Of a DNA stretch of 32,091 nucleotides, positions 1-6,878 are shown piece after piece; the stretch's first letter is position 1, and each line of letters opens with the position of its first letter. Source of the stretch: an uncultured Myxococcales bacterium (GTDB lineage Bacteria; Myxococcota_A; Polyangia; Polyangiales; Houyiibacteriaceae); assembly GCA_937893795.1 (NCBI GenBank), contig CALCTH010000619.1, forward strand, positions 1 to 32,091. The letters run 5' to 3'. Under the pieces are notes generated by a model, which was not told the origin of the DNA, did not search any database, and was given only the letters and a program-made list of their open reading frames with translations. Both the position numbers and the translations under genes were made by a program.

Positions 1-661
1 TGAAGGCCGGCGTGCCCAGGATGGCGCCGAGCCGGGTCCGCCCGCGTCGCTCCGCGAGCGCCTCGAGGCGCGCCACGCCGAAGTCGAGCAGCTTCACCTG
101 CCCCTCGTGCGTGAGGAAGACGTTGCCGGGCTTGAGGTCCCGGTGGAGCACCCCCGCGTCGTGCGCGACGGTGAGCACCTCGAGGAGCGCATCGGTCAAG
201 GCGAGTGCCTCGGCGAGGGGCACGCGACCGACGCGACCGAGGCGTCGCTCCAGGCTCTCGCCCTCGAGGAGCTCCATGACGAGGAAGGCCGAGCCTTCGT
301 CGCCGACCTCGTCGTCGAAGACGGTCACGGCGCCGGGGTGGTGCACCCGGTTGCTCACGATGGCCTCGCGCCGGAAGCGCTCGCGCACCCGCTTGTCACC
401 CTCGTGGCGCGGGTGGAGGACCTTGATGGCCACGCGGTGGCCGTTGCGGTGCGTGGCGGCGTAGACGGCGGCCATGCCTCCCAGGCCGAGCAGCTGATCG
501 AGGCGCCACTTGCCACCAAAGGAGCTGCCGACGCGCGAGAGCACCTCGCCGAAGAGCGGATGCCGGTGCTTACCGGCCTCGCGCAGCGAGGGATCGAGCT
601 GCCCCACCGCCTCCGCCGCGCGCGCCGACGCCACGCTCGGACTCTCGACCCGCTCGTTCAC
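1..661 (-). CDS. Ser/Thr protein kinase, N-terminal part (runs off left edge)
   Basis: Hanks-type Ser/Thr kinase; it phosphorylates Ser/Thr of target proteins in the cytoplasm. I translated it by hand because it has no stop inside the window. About 220 codons are present. After a roughly 50-residue leader come the glycine loop (LGLGGMAAVY), the ATP lysine in VAIK, the alpha-C Glu in RREA, the catalytic loop HRDLKPGN, the DFG-type motif LLDFGVA and the activation-segment GTPAF at the edge. All catalytic residues are therefore intact. The start is GTG at 661, because an in-frame TGA lies 6 nt upstream. There is no convincing Shine-Dalgarno; a TAGCCT box lies 8 nt upstream. It is 54 bp downstream of the ABC permease on the same strand, so it may share that transcript. 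The C-terminal sensor or repeat domain usual in myxobacterial kinases is beyond the window. Confidence 0.93.
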   Translation of the reverse strand, partial: MNERVESPSVASARAAEAVGQLDPSLREAGKHRHPLFGEVLSRVGSSFGGKWRLDQLLGLGGMAAVYAATHRNGHRVAIKVLHPRHEGDKRVRERFRREAIVSNRVHHPGAVTVFDDEVGDEGSAFLVMELLEGESLERRLGRVGRVPLAEALALTDALLEVLTVAHDAGVLHRDLKPGNVFLTHEGQVKLLDFGVARLEALAERRGRTRLGAILGTPAF

Positions 662-669
662 CCCGTCTC

Positions 670-675
670 AGGCTA
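670..675 (-). promoter_or_regulatory. candidate -10 box (TAGCCT) for a leaderless kinase transcript
   Basis: TAGCCT on the minus strand ends 8 nt before the GTG at 661, where no good ribosome site is seen. This fits transcription starting at or next to the start codon. No clear -35 is visible. It is one of several such boxes in the window. Confidence 0.3.
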
Positions 676-715
676 CCACCGCCCCCCCGCAACCTCCCCT
701 TTCAGGGCGTATCCC

Positions 716-1990
716 CTACCTTATTCTCGCCTGGCGGAGGAGCTCGCCCCAGGACGGGCGGCTGCCGCTCAGGAGCAGGCCGATGCGGAAGAGCCGCGCG
801 CCGACGCGGATCGCGAGCCACGTGGACATCAGCAGCACCGCGAGGGCCAGCAGGATCTCCCACGTCGCGATGCCCGCCGGGTCGAGCGAGGTACGCACGA
901 CCACCGTGAGTGGCGCGCTGAAGGGAAGGATGGTGAGCAGCTTGCCGACGCTCCCGTGCGGCTCCTCGAGGAGGATCACGAGCAGCATGAGCGGCAGCAC
1001 CGCCAGGAGCGCCCAGCCGAGCGTGAGCTTCTGGCTCTCCGGGACGCTGCTCCCGAGCGAGCCCGTGGCGAGCATGAGCGACCCGATGAAGAGGTAGCCG
1101 AGCACGAAGAAGAGCGGCGAGAGCAGCAGGGCCTCCCAAGGGAGCGGGATGGAGAGCGAGGTGAAGAGCGCGGCCACGGTCCCCGCGCCGCCCACGACCA
1201 TGAAGGCCCACACCACGAACTGGAGCAGCCCCGCCGCGCCCAGGCCGAGGAGCTTGCCCGTGAGCAGCTCGTCCGGATCCGTCGAGCTCAGGAGCACCTC
1301 GACCAGCTTGCTCTCCTTGTCGAGCGCGACGGTCTGCACGAGGTAGCCGCTCGCCGAGAGCAGCGCCGTCAGCAGCAGGACGCCCAGCATGAAGGGCGCC
1401 CCGGATCGCACGAGCAGCTCGAGAGCCTGGTCCTGCGCCGAGCGCCGCTCGCCCTCGCGGGTGACCGTCTCCCGTTCGACCTCCATGGGGTCGAGCACCC
1501 GGTCGCGCGTGGCGGCGTCGACGCCCGCGTCGCGCAGGAGCCGGTCGACGAGGAGCCGCGCGAGCACGGGCTCGGCCGTCGCGCTCCGGACGCTGAGCAG
1601 CGGCCCGGCTTCGGCGGCATAGGCGCGCACCCGGCCGGCCCCCCGGTTGGCGCCGCCGAGTCCGTAGCTGCCCCCGAGCCCGCCGCCTTCTTGGGCCGCG
1701 AGCGCCGGCGCCGCGCGCTCCATGCGCTCGAGGAGCACGGGCCCGAGCGTGACGTGGCCGTCGTCGCCCCAGACCTCGGGACCGAGCAGGTTCGCCTGGT
1801 CGACGACGCCGTAGGCGGCCACCCGCTCGACCTTGCGCGCGAGGAACCACGCCTGGAGGCCGAGCATGCCGCCGCCGACGAGGGTGAAGAAGAGCGGCAG
1901 GCCGAAGGTGACGAGCAGGTACGAGGGCCGCGACGCGATCTGGAGGAACTCGAAGCGCGCGATGGTGCGCACCTTGTCCGCGCGGATCAT
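716..1990 (-). CDS. ABC-2 type exporter permease (NatB-like)
   Basis: Membrane subunit (424 aa) of an ABC-2 exporter, partner of the ATPase encoded just upstream. An N-terminal helix (about residues 22-44) is followed by a roughly 150-residue extracytoplasmic region and then about five to six helices in the C-terminal half. After the second helix lies the family segment KESKLVEVLLSS...DELLTGKLLG, typical of NatB/YhaP-type permeases (cytoplasmic coupling region). The ATG overlaps the ATPase stop by 4 bp (ATGA), so the two are translationally coupled. NatAB-type exporters move Na+ or small amphiphiles, but the substrate cannot be read from the sequence. A longer minus-strand frame over the same DNA (702-2024) is Arg/Pro-rich and is a shadow. 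Confidence 0.93.
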   Translation of the reverse strand: MIRADKVRTIARFEFLQIASRPSYLLVTFGLPLFFTLVGGGMLGLQAWFLARKVERVAAYGVVDQANLLGPEVWGDDGHVTLGPVLLERMERAAPALAAQEGGGLGGSYGLGGANRGAGRVRAYAAEAGPLLSVRSATAEPVLARLLVDRLLRDAGVDAATRDRVLDPMEVERETVTREGERRSAQDQALELLVRSGAPFMLGVLLLTALLSASGYLVQTVALDKESKLVEVLLSSTDPDELLTGKLLGLGAAGLLQFVVWAFMVVGGAGTVAALFTSLSIPLPWEALLLSPLFFVLGYLFIGSLMLATGSLGSSVPESQKLTLGWALLAVLPLMLLVILLEEPHGSVGKLLTILPFSAPLTVVVRTSLDPAGIATWEILLALAVLLMSTWLAIRVGARLFRIGLLLSGSRPSWGELLRQARIR

Positions 1991-2946
1991 TGCGCGGCCT
2001 CTGCCGGCGCGGCCGCCAACGCATCCTTCGATGCGCCGACGCTCGCCAAGAAGATCTCCTCCATGGTGGCGAGCCGCTCGTCGAAGCCGGCCACGGGCAG
2101 CCCGGCGTCGACGAGCGCGCGGAGCACGGCCGGCGCTTCGCTGTCCGGGGCGAGGCGGAGCTGCTGAAAGATGCCGTCGGGGCTCACGGCCTCGATGTGC
2201 GCGGCCAGGCTCGGCGGCAGCGGGTCCGGCAGCGTGCCGTGCTGGAGCCGAAGGCGCGCCGCGCGGGGCGCGTGGCGGCGGCGCACGTCGTCGAGCGTGC
2301 CGTAGACGACGAGCGCGCCGCGGTGCACGACGCCGACGCGGTCACAGAGCGCCTCGACCTGGTTCATCAGGTGCGTAGAGAGGATGGTCGTGCGCCGGGC
2401 GGCGCGCCGCTCGGCGATGAGCGCTTTGACGAGCTCGACGTTGATCGGGTCGAGGCCGCTGAAGGGCTCGTCGAGCACGACGAGCTCCGGGTCGGTCATG
2501 AGCGCGCCGGCGAGCTGCACCTTCTGGCTCATGCCCTTGGAGAGCGTCTCGACGTTTTGCGTCGCGACGTGGCTCAGGCCGACGCGCGCGAGCCACGCCT
2601 CGGCCCGCTCGCGGGCGGCGCGCCGGCCCAGGCCCTTGAGCTCGCCGAGGTAGGCGAGCATCGAGCGCACCTTGGTCTTCTTGTAGAGGCCGCGCTCCTC
2701 CGGGAGGTAGGAGACGCGGTCGAGGCCCGCGCGGGAGAGCGGCGCGCCGAAGAGGCGCACGCTGCCTTCGTCGGCGCGGACGATGTCGAGGCCGATGCGG
2801 ATGAGCGTGGTCTTACCGGCGCCGTTGGGTCCGAGGAGCCCGAAGACCTCGCCGGGCGCGACCTCGAGGCTCACGCCGTGGAGCGCGGTGGTGCGCCCGA
2901 AGCGCTTCCCCACGTTCTGGTAGGCGAGCACCGGCGCGGTGTTCAT
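1987..2946 (-). CDS. ABC transporter ATP-binding protein (NatA-like)
   Basis: Cytoplasmic ATPase (319 aa) that powers the adjacent permease. Walker A is GPNGAGKT (residues 39-46), the Q-loop position reads LPEERG (81-86) as in NatA-type ATPases, the signature is LSKGMSQ (135-141), Walker B LVVLDEP (155-161) and the H-loop His about 192. The C-terminal hundred residues match the accessory domain (DUF4162-like) of this subfamily and end in an Ala-rich tail. The ATG at 2946 is the last start in a chain of 17-bp repeats that each supply a start codon and the purine-rich stretch AGGGCGGCGAG. The gene follows serS on the same strand, and its stop overlaps the permease start. Confidence 0.95.
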   Translation of the reverse strand: MNTAPVLAYQNVGKRFGRTTALHGVSLEVAPGEVFGLLGPNGAGKTTLIRIGLDIVRADEGSVRLFGAPLSRAGLDRVSYLPEERGLYKKTKVRSMLAYLGELKGLGRRAARERAEAWLARVGLSHVATQNVETLSKGMSQKVQLAGALMTDPELVVLDEPFSGLDPINVELVKALIAERRAARRTTILSTHLMNQVEALCDRVGVVHRGALVVYGTLDDVRRRHAPRAARLRLQHGTLPDPLPPSLAAHIEAVSPDGIFQQLRLAPDSEAPAVLRALVDAGLPVAGFDERLATMEEIFLASVGASKDALAAAPAEAAQ

Positions 2947-3064
2947 CTCGCCGCCCTGCTCATCTCGCCGCCCTGCTCATCTCGCCGCCCTGTTCATCTC
3001 GCGGCCCTGTTCATCTCGCCGCCCTGCTCACTTCGCCGCGCGGTTCACTTCGCGGCCGTCTCAT
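2944..3064 (-). repeat. 17-bp tandem repeat forming a chain of overlapping hexapeptide ORFs between serS and the ABC ATPase
   Basis: Read on the minus strand the unit is about AGCAGGGCGGCGAGATG. Six full units plus a diverged first unit end at the ATPase start codon. Start codons fall at 3048 (GTG), 3031 (GTG), 3014, 2997, 2980, 2963 and finally 2946 (the gene start), always 17 nt apart. Each of the first six opens a six-codon ORF, M-[N/S]-R-A-A-[R/K], whose TGA overlaps the next start by the pattern ATGA or GTGA. The serS stop itself overlaps an upstream ATG at 3064. The units differ by single bases that mostly keep the peptide (AAC/AGC, GCG/GCC). The array may act as a multiplied ribosome landing site or a translational relay, or be a neutral slippage product. 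Confidence 0.85.
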
Positions 3065-4419
3065 GGCGTGAGCTCGGTGCGGCCGCCCACGTAAGGCTGG
3101 AGCGCCTCGGGAAGGGCGACGCTCCCGTCCTCGCGCTGGTACTGCTCGAGCAGCGCGACGAGCGTGCGGCCGACGGCGAGGCCGGACCCGTTGATCGTGT
3201 GGAGCAGCTGCGGCTTCGGCTTCTTCTTGCCGCCGCTTCCCTTCGCCGCAGCGTCACTCGCGGGCCGGAAGCGCGCCTTCATGCGCCGCGCCTGGAAGTC
3301 GCCGAACCAGGAGCAGCTCGAGATCTCCCGGTAGGCCTGCTGGCCCGGGAGCCAGACCTCGAGGTCGATGCACTTGTGGGCCCCGAAGCCGAGGTCGCCG
3401 GCGCAGAGCTCGACGGCGCGGTAGTGAAGGCCGAGGCGCTGGAGGATGGCCTCGGCGTGCGCGACGAGGAGCGCGTGCTCCTCGAGGGCCTCTTCCGGGT
3501 GCACGAAGCGCACGAGCTCCACCTTCTGGAACTCGTGCACGCGGATCATGCCGCGCGTGTCCTTGCCGTAGGAGCCGGCCTCGCTGCGGAAGCACTGGGT
3601 GCGCGCGACGTAGCCGAGGGGCAGCGAGGCCGCGTCGAGGATCTCGTCCGCGTGCAGGTTCGTGACGGGAACCTCGCCCGTCGGAATCAAGTAGAGGTCC
3701 GGGCCGCGCTCGTCCCCGTCTTGCACCGCCTCGAGCGCCTCGTGCCGAGCGATCTTGAAGAGGTCGTCCTCGAACTTCGGGAGCTGGCTCGTCCCGAGGA
3801 GGGACGCGTCCTTCACGAGCGAGGGCACCGAGACCTCGTCGTAGCCGTGCGCGTCGACGTGCACGTCGAGCATGAGCTGCGCGAGGGCTCGTTCGAGGCG
3901 CGCGCCCATGCCGCGAAGCACGACGAAGCGCGCGCCGCTGATCTTTCGGGCGCGCTCGAGGTCGAGCAGCCCGAGCCCCTCGGCGAGGGCGACGTGGTCC
4001 TTGGCTTCGAAGCCGAGCTCGGGCTTGTCGCCCACGGTGCGGAGCACGACGTTGGCCGACTCGTCGAGCCCCTCGGGCGTCGACTCGTGCGGCAGGTTGG
4101 GCAGCGAGAGCATGAGCGCCCCGAGCCGCGCCTCGACGTCGCGCGCCTCGGCCTCGAGCCCCTTCACCCGCTCGCCGAGCCCCTTGAGCGCCTCGCGCTT
4201 CTCCTGGAACTCCGCCGACTTCTTGTCCGCGATGCGCCCCATGGCCTGCGAGGCCTCGTTGCGCTCCTGCTGCAGCGACTCCCGCGCCTGGATGACCTCG
4301 CGGCGCTTCTCGGCGAGCGAGGCGAGCTCCGCAAAGAGCGCGTCATCGGTGAAGCCGCGCCGCCCGAGCGCCGCCCGCACGGCATCGAGGTCGCTGGTGG
4401 TCTCCCGCAGGTCGAGCAC
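3061..4419 (-). CDS. serS: seryl-tRNA synthetase
   Basis: Charges tRNA-Ser (and tRNA-Sec) with serine in the cytoplasm. From GTG at 4419 the protein is 452 aa and begins (M)LDLRETTSDLDAVRAAL, the normal SerRS N-terminus; extending the frame to 4524 would add an unlikely Arg/Pro-rich leader. The long antiparallel coiled-coil arm spans about residues 30-105. Class II motif 2 is RTQCFRSEAGSYGKDTRGM (273-291) and motif 3 is HTINGSGLAVGRTL (407-420). The length exceeds the usual 420-430 residues, partly through a Gly/Lys-rich insert at about 386-403 just before motif 3. No Shine-Dalgarno is seen before the GTG. Its stop overlaps an ATG that begins the hexapeptide-ORF array leading to the ABC exporter genes. 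Confidence 0.96.
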   Translation of the reverse strand: MLDLRETTSDLDAVRAALGRRGFTDDALFAELASLAEKRREVIQARESLQQERNEASQAMGRIADKKSAEFQEKREALKGLGERVKGLEAEARDVEARLGALMLSLPNLPHESTPEGLDESANVVLRTVGDKPELGFEAKDHVALAEGLGLLDLERARKISGARFVVLRGMGARLERALAQLMLDVHVDAHGYDEVSVPSLVKDASLLGTSQLPKFEDDLFKIARHEALEAVQDGDERGPDLYLIPTGEVPVTNLHADEILDAASLPLGYVARTQCFRSEAGSYGKDTRGMIRVHEFQKVELVRFVHPEEALEEHALLVAHAEAILQRLGLHYRAVELCAGDLGFGAHKCIDLEVWLPGQQAYREISSCSWFGDFQARRMKARFRPASDAAAKGSGGKKKPKPQLLHTINGSGLAVGRTLVALLEQYQREDGSVALPEALQPYVGGRTELTP

Positions 4420-4425
4420 GCCGGA

Positions 4426-4431
4426 GGGGTA
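4426..4431 (-). promoter_or_regulatory. serS: possible -10 box (TACCCC, preceded by TG) for serS
   Basis: On the minus strand TGCTACCCC ends 6 nt before the serS GTG. It resembles an extended -10 placed for a leaderless transcript, but it is C-rich and weak. Confidence 0.2.
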
Positions 4432-4524
4432 GCACGGGGGAAGGGGGCGGCACGCGGGGGCGCGACGCCGTCGTCTGCTCCGGCCGCGCGGAAGGCAACA
4501 CGGGGCGCCGGCGGGCTTCGACAC

Positions 4525-4554
4525 TTGGAAGGCAGCGACGCTCCGGCCTATGAA
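4525..4554 (+). promoter_or_regulatory. sigma70-like promoter TTGGAA-N18-TATGAA
   Basis: TTGGAA (4525-4530) and TATGAA (4549-4554) are separated by 18 nt. The -10 ends 8 nt before the ATG at 4563, so transcription would start almost at the start codon. A 5-bp inverted repeat CCGGC/GCCGG (4543-4547 and 4556-4560) flanks the -10 and could be a small operator. Confidence 0.4.
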
Positions 4555-4562
4555 AGCCGGTC

Positions 4563-4982
4563 ATGGCCCAGTCGTGGATCGTGCACGGGTACGTCGAAGA
4601 GGTCTGGCTCCTGACGCCGGCGGGCAAGCCGGTGGCGGAGGCCATCGAGCGTCGAAATGACACCTGGCGCCAGCGCATGCCGAGCCTGCCGGGCCTCTTC
4701 GCGGAGCTCTCCTTTCACGGTTTCGCCCGCGAGCCGGCCTCGATTCACGCGCGGGTGATGGCCTTCTCCGGGTCTATCCGTGCCTTCGAGGATGCGGAGA
4801 AGGAAGCCCGCCGCTTCGAGGAGATACTCGCCCAGCTGCTCTGGAATCGCGCGGCCGTGGTGGTCGAGAGCGAGTTCGTTGGAACGCTGCACGCACGGTG
4901 GTCGACACGCCCGGTCGACCTCGACCAACTGCCGGAGGCAGCGCCGCTGCAGGTGGCGACACGCGCTGCGACGTGGCTCTGA
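4563..4982 (+). CDS. hypothetical protein, 139 aa
   Basis: I do not recognise this protein. It has no signal peptide or membrane segment, so it is probably cytoplasmic. The sequence looks like a compact mixed alpha/beta domain with a charged helix (about residues 78-95, rich in Glu/Arg) and hydrophobic strands (WIVHGYVEEVWLL near the N-terminus, AAVVVESEFVGTL near residue 100). Third codon positions are almost all G or C, which supports it over the long antisense frame at 4548-5222. It is divergent from serS with 143 bp between the two starts. The start has no ribosome site but lies 8 nt after a -10-like box. Confidence 0.7.
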   Translation: MAQSWIVHGYVEEVWLLTPAGKPVAEAIERRNDTWRQRMPSLPGLFAELSFHGFAREPASIHARVMAFSGSIRAFEDAEKEARRFEEILAQLLWNRAAVVVESEFVGTLHARWSTRPVDLDQLPEAAPLQVATRAATWL

Positions 4983-5014
4983 GCGGAGTCCCGGGGCCAC
5001 GAGCACGGCGAACG

Positions 5015-5037
5015 GGTCATCACGAAGGTCGATGACC
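5015..5037. terminator. possible hairpin GGTCATC/GATGACC
   Basis: Perfect 7-bp arms at 5015-5021 and 5031-5037 with a 9-nt loop, 33 bp after the stop of the 139-aa gene. It is not followed by a T-run, so it is at best a factor-dependent terminator or a stabilising hairpin. Confidence 0.25.
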
Positions 5038-5135
5038 GGACCGCCAGGTTGAGGTGAGCAGCCGCGGTTCGTGGTGCGCGCGACACGGGGGGCCACGGGA
5101 CCGGAACTTCGGGCCGGGCGCCGTGTCGAACGCGC

Positions 5136-5528
5136 ATGCGCGATCTCTTCGCTCGCCTCGTAGCGCGCCTCTCCGCAGGTGCGTTGCTCGTGGGCGCACT
5201 CACCCTCGTCTTCGACGGACACCCCACGGCGCCCTGGGTGAATCGGTGGTTACTGGGGCAAGACCCAGACCCTGGACGGACACCTTGCGCGGGATACTCC
5301 GGCTTCTCCCGTCACCACGTCATGATCGACTTTCGCGAGGTCCTGCTCGCGAACGGCTTCGCTGCGTTCTGGCTGGTGTTTCTTCTGACGCTCGCGGTCG
5401 CGGACCGGGCGGAACGCGGAAAGAGTTCCGCGCTCTGCTCGTGGGTCGCCGTGGCCGCGGTGCTCGCGGGTTCCTCGTGGGCTCTCGGCTGGTGTCAGTC
5501 CGTCTACCTCGCGACGGGAGCGCGGTGA
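5136..5528 (+). CDS. hypothetical small membrane protein, 130 aa
   Basis: The family is not recognised. Three likely membrane helices are seen at about residues 8-26, 74-89 and 100-119. The 45-residue loop between helices 1 and 2 contains a Cys and several Pro and Trp. An Arg pair and DRAERGK after helix 2 suggest a cytoplasmic loop there. G/C dominates the third codon positions. No ribosome site precedes the ATG, and a later start is not excluded. It stands alone between the 139-aa gene and the convergent lipoprotein at 5646. Confidence 0.6.
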   Translation: MRDLFARLVARLSAGALLVGALTLVFDGHPTAPWVNRWLLGQDPDPGRTPCAGYSGFSRHHVMIDFREVLLANGFAAFWLVFLLTLAVADRAERGKSSALCSWVAVAAVLAGSSWALGWCQSVYLATGAR

Positions 5529-5645
5529 TGAGGTCACTTCGCTCGCGCGGCCGACGCATGGTGTGCCTGTCGGCGCATGGCCGCGGTAGTTTCACGAGAG
5601 CCAAGAGTTCCTGGTCTTGGCGCGCCGGCACTCAGGGCGTGCGAA

Positions 5646-6233
5646 CTACACTGCGTCACCTGGCAGGAAGCGAACACGCCAAGCCTCGCCGCATTGGAGG
5701 GACCCGCCGAAGGACACCACGATTACACCTGTATCTCCGTCGAAAGAGACGAGCTGAAACTCCGCGCCGTCCCCCGTGACGGCTCCGCAGTAGTTCGGGC
5801 CGTAGGGCAGCCCTGGAGGTGGCGAAGGGGCGAGATCCTGCACTCCGCCCATCACCTCGCGCGAAAAACCGATGATGCTCGCACAGCGGAGCACCTGGCA
5901 GGCTCCTGGATCTCGCGAGTCCGCAGCCCAGGCGTTAGCGTGGTCTATGCCAACTATGATTCGCGTTCCGGGGCCGTCGAAGAACGGAGTGTCACACGGA
6001 GGCTTCAGGTAGTATGAACCGCTACCATCGAGGAGCTGCTCGCCAGTCACCACGCCGAAAGCCCCGCCGTCGCTAGGAACCAACGCGACCGTCTCGAGTT
6101 CGAACATCGAACCGGGCGTCGCGACGTCTACGCACAACGGCAAATCCACCACACACCCGACAAGCGCTGTGAGCGCCATCCAAAACCCCAAAGCCACGCG
6201 GCGGGGTCGCCCGCGGGCTATCGTAACGGGCAT
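5646..6233 (-). CDS. putative lipoprotein, 195 aa
   Basis: Secreted lipoprotein of unknown function. The chosen ATG at 6233 gives an Arg-rich n-region, a hydrophobic stretch and the lipobox LVGC (Cys about residue 26); GGGAAG lies just upstream. Extending to 6383 would add 50 residues in front of the signal peptide and is less likely. The mature part carries about seven more cysteines and no recognised domain. Codon use is unlike its neighbours: many codons end in T or A (GTT, CCT, ACT, TCA, TTG), while flanking genes are nearly all G/C at that position. This fits recent acquisition or weak selection. Confidence 0.65.
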   Translation of the reverse strand: MPVTIARGRPRRVALGFWMALTALVGCVVDLPLCVDVATPGSMFELETVALVPSDGGAFGVVTGEQLLDGSGSYYLKPPCDTPFFDGPGTRIIVGIDHANAWAADSRDPGACQVLRCASIIGFSREVMGGVQDLAPSPPPGLPYGPNYCGAVTGDGAEFQLVSFDGDTGVIVVSFGGSLQCGEAWRVRFLPGDAV

Positions 6234-6355
6234 GTCTTCCCGCCAGCGGTCCGTGCAAAGTGAGATAGCCGGATGGCGCACATACCAGCCACCGTAGAGC
6301 CATTCTCGTAAACCTGCGTTGCGAAGGCTCGCTCCGTTTGTCCGTGCGTGCCGCC

Positions 6356-6366
6356 AAACCTGGTTT
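6356..6366. promoter_or_regulatory. small palindrome AAACCTGGTTT in a divergent intergenic region
   Basis: A perfect 5-bp-arm palindrome with a 1-nt centre lies between the divergent genes starting at 6233 and 6420. A related GTAAACC occurs near 6308-6314, and GGTTTAC extends the right arm. It could be an operator, but the arms are short. Confidence 0.2.
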
Positions 6367-6419
6367 ACAGGCCACATGGCCACCGGCTCGTTTCATTTCA
6401 CTTACCCGGAGCGTGACTG

Positions 6420-6878
6420 GTGACCGATGGCGAGACCGAGCTGCTCATCATCGTGCCCGACGACACTACCGCAGTGGATCTGAACGACGCAGGTCGGGTC
6501 GTGGAAGCGCAGCGTGCCCACGAGCTGGAGATCGAGGGGTGCTCGCTCAGGGTGCGAGGCCTGACGGTGCTCTTCCTCGAGCGGGAGCCCGCCTCGTTTC
6601 CCGACGCCGCATCGGTCGTGGCACCCGCCGCGGGAGTCGGGCCGGAGGAGGTGGAGCTCTGCGCGCGAGGCGAGCTGAGCGAGGTCACCATCGCGGCACT
6701 GGGAATCATCGGGCTTCAGAACTTCGGACACCTCGATGACCTCGAACACGAGGTCGCAGTCGGCGGCTGGCGGGGTCGCGTGCGCCACCAACTCTCCCAG
6801 GTGGTGGACCTGCCGAGCGACGAAACTGGGCACCGACCGAGCGAGACCCACTGGCGGGTCTACGTAGGCGCGATCTGA
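6420..6878 (+). CDS. hypothetical protein, 152 aa
   Basis: Unrecognised cytoplasmic protein, acidic (rich in Glu and Asp), with alternating strands such as ELLIIVPDD and LTVLFLEREP and a helical middle (GPEEVELCARGELSEVTIAALGI). The start is GTG at 6420, with a weak GGAG about 8 nt upstream. GC3 is high, which supports this frame over the antisense one at 6402-6920. The last 19 bp overlap the 3' end of the convergent lipoprotein gene. Confidence 0.6.
   Translation: MTDGETELLIIVPDDTTAVDLNDAGRVVEAQRAHELEIEGCSLRVRGLTVLFLEREPASFPDAASVVAPAAGVGPEEVELCARGELSEVTIAALGIIGLQNFGHLDDLEHEVAVGGWRGRVRHQLSQVVDLPSDETGHRPSETHWRVYVGAI

Noticed and set aside
107-2167. 686-aa open frame on the plus strand
   Set aside because: Antisense to the kinase and ABC permease, both with intact motifs; its product is low-complexity Glu/Arg/His/Ala text with no domain.
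2944-3064. CRISPR array
   Set aside because: Units are contiguous 17-mers without spacers; the same applies to the 21-bp array at 10345-10584. No cas genes are present.
1990-4614. 874-aa open frame on the plus strand
   Set aside because: Antisense to the ABC ATPase and serS; GC-rich coding DNA often leaves this frame open.
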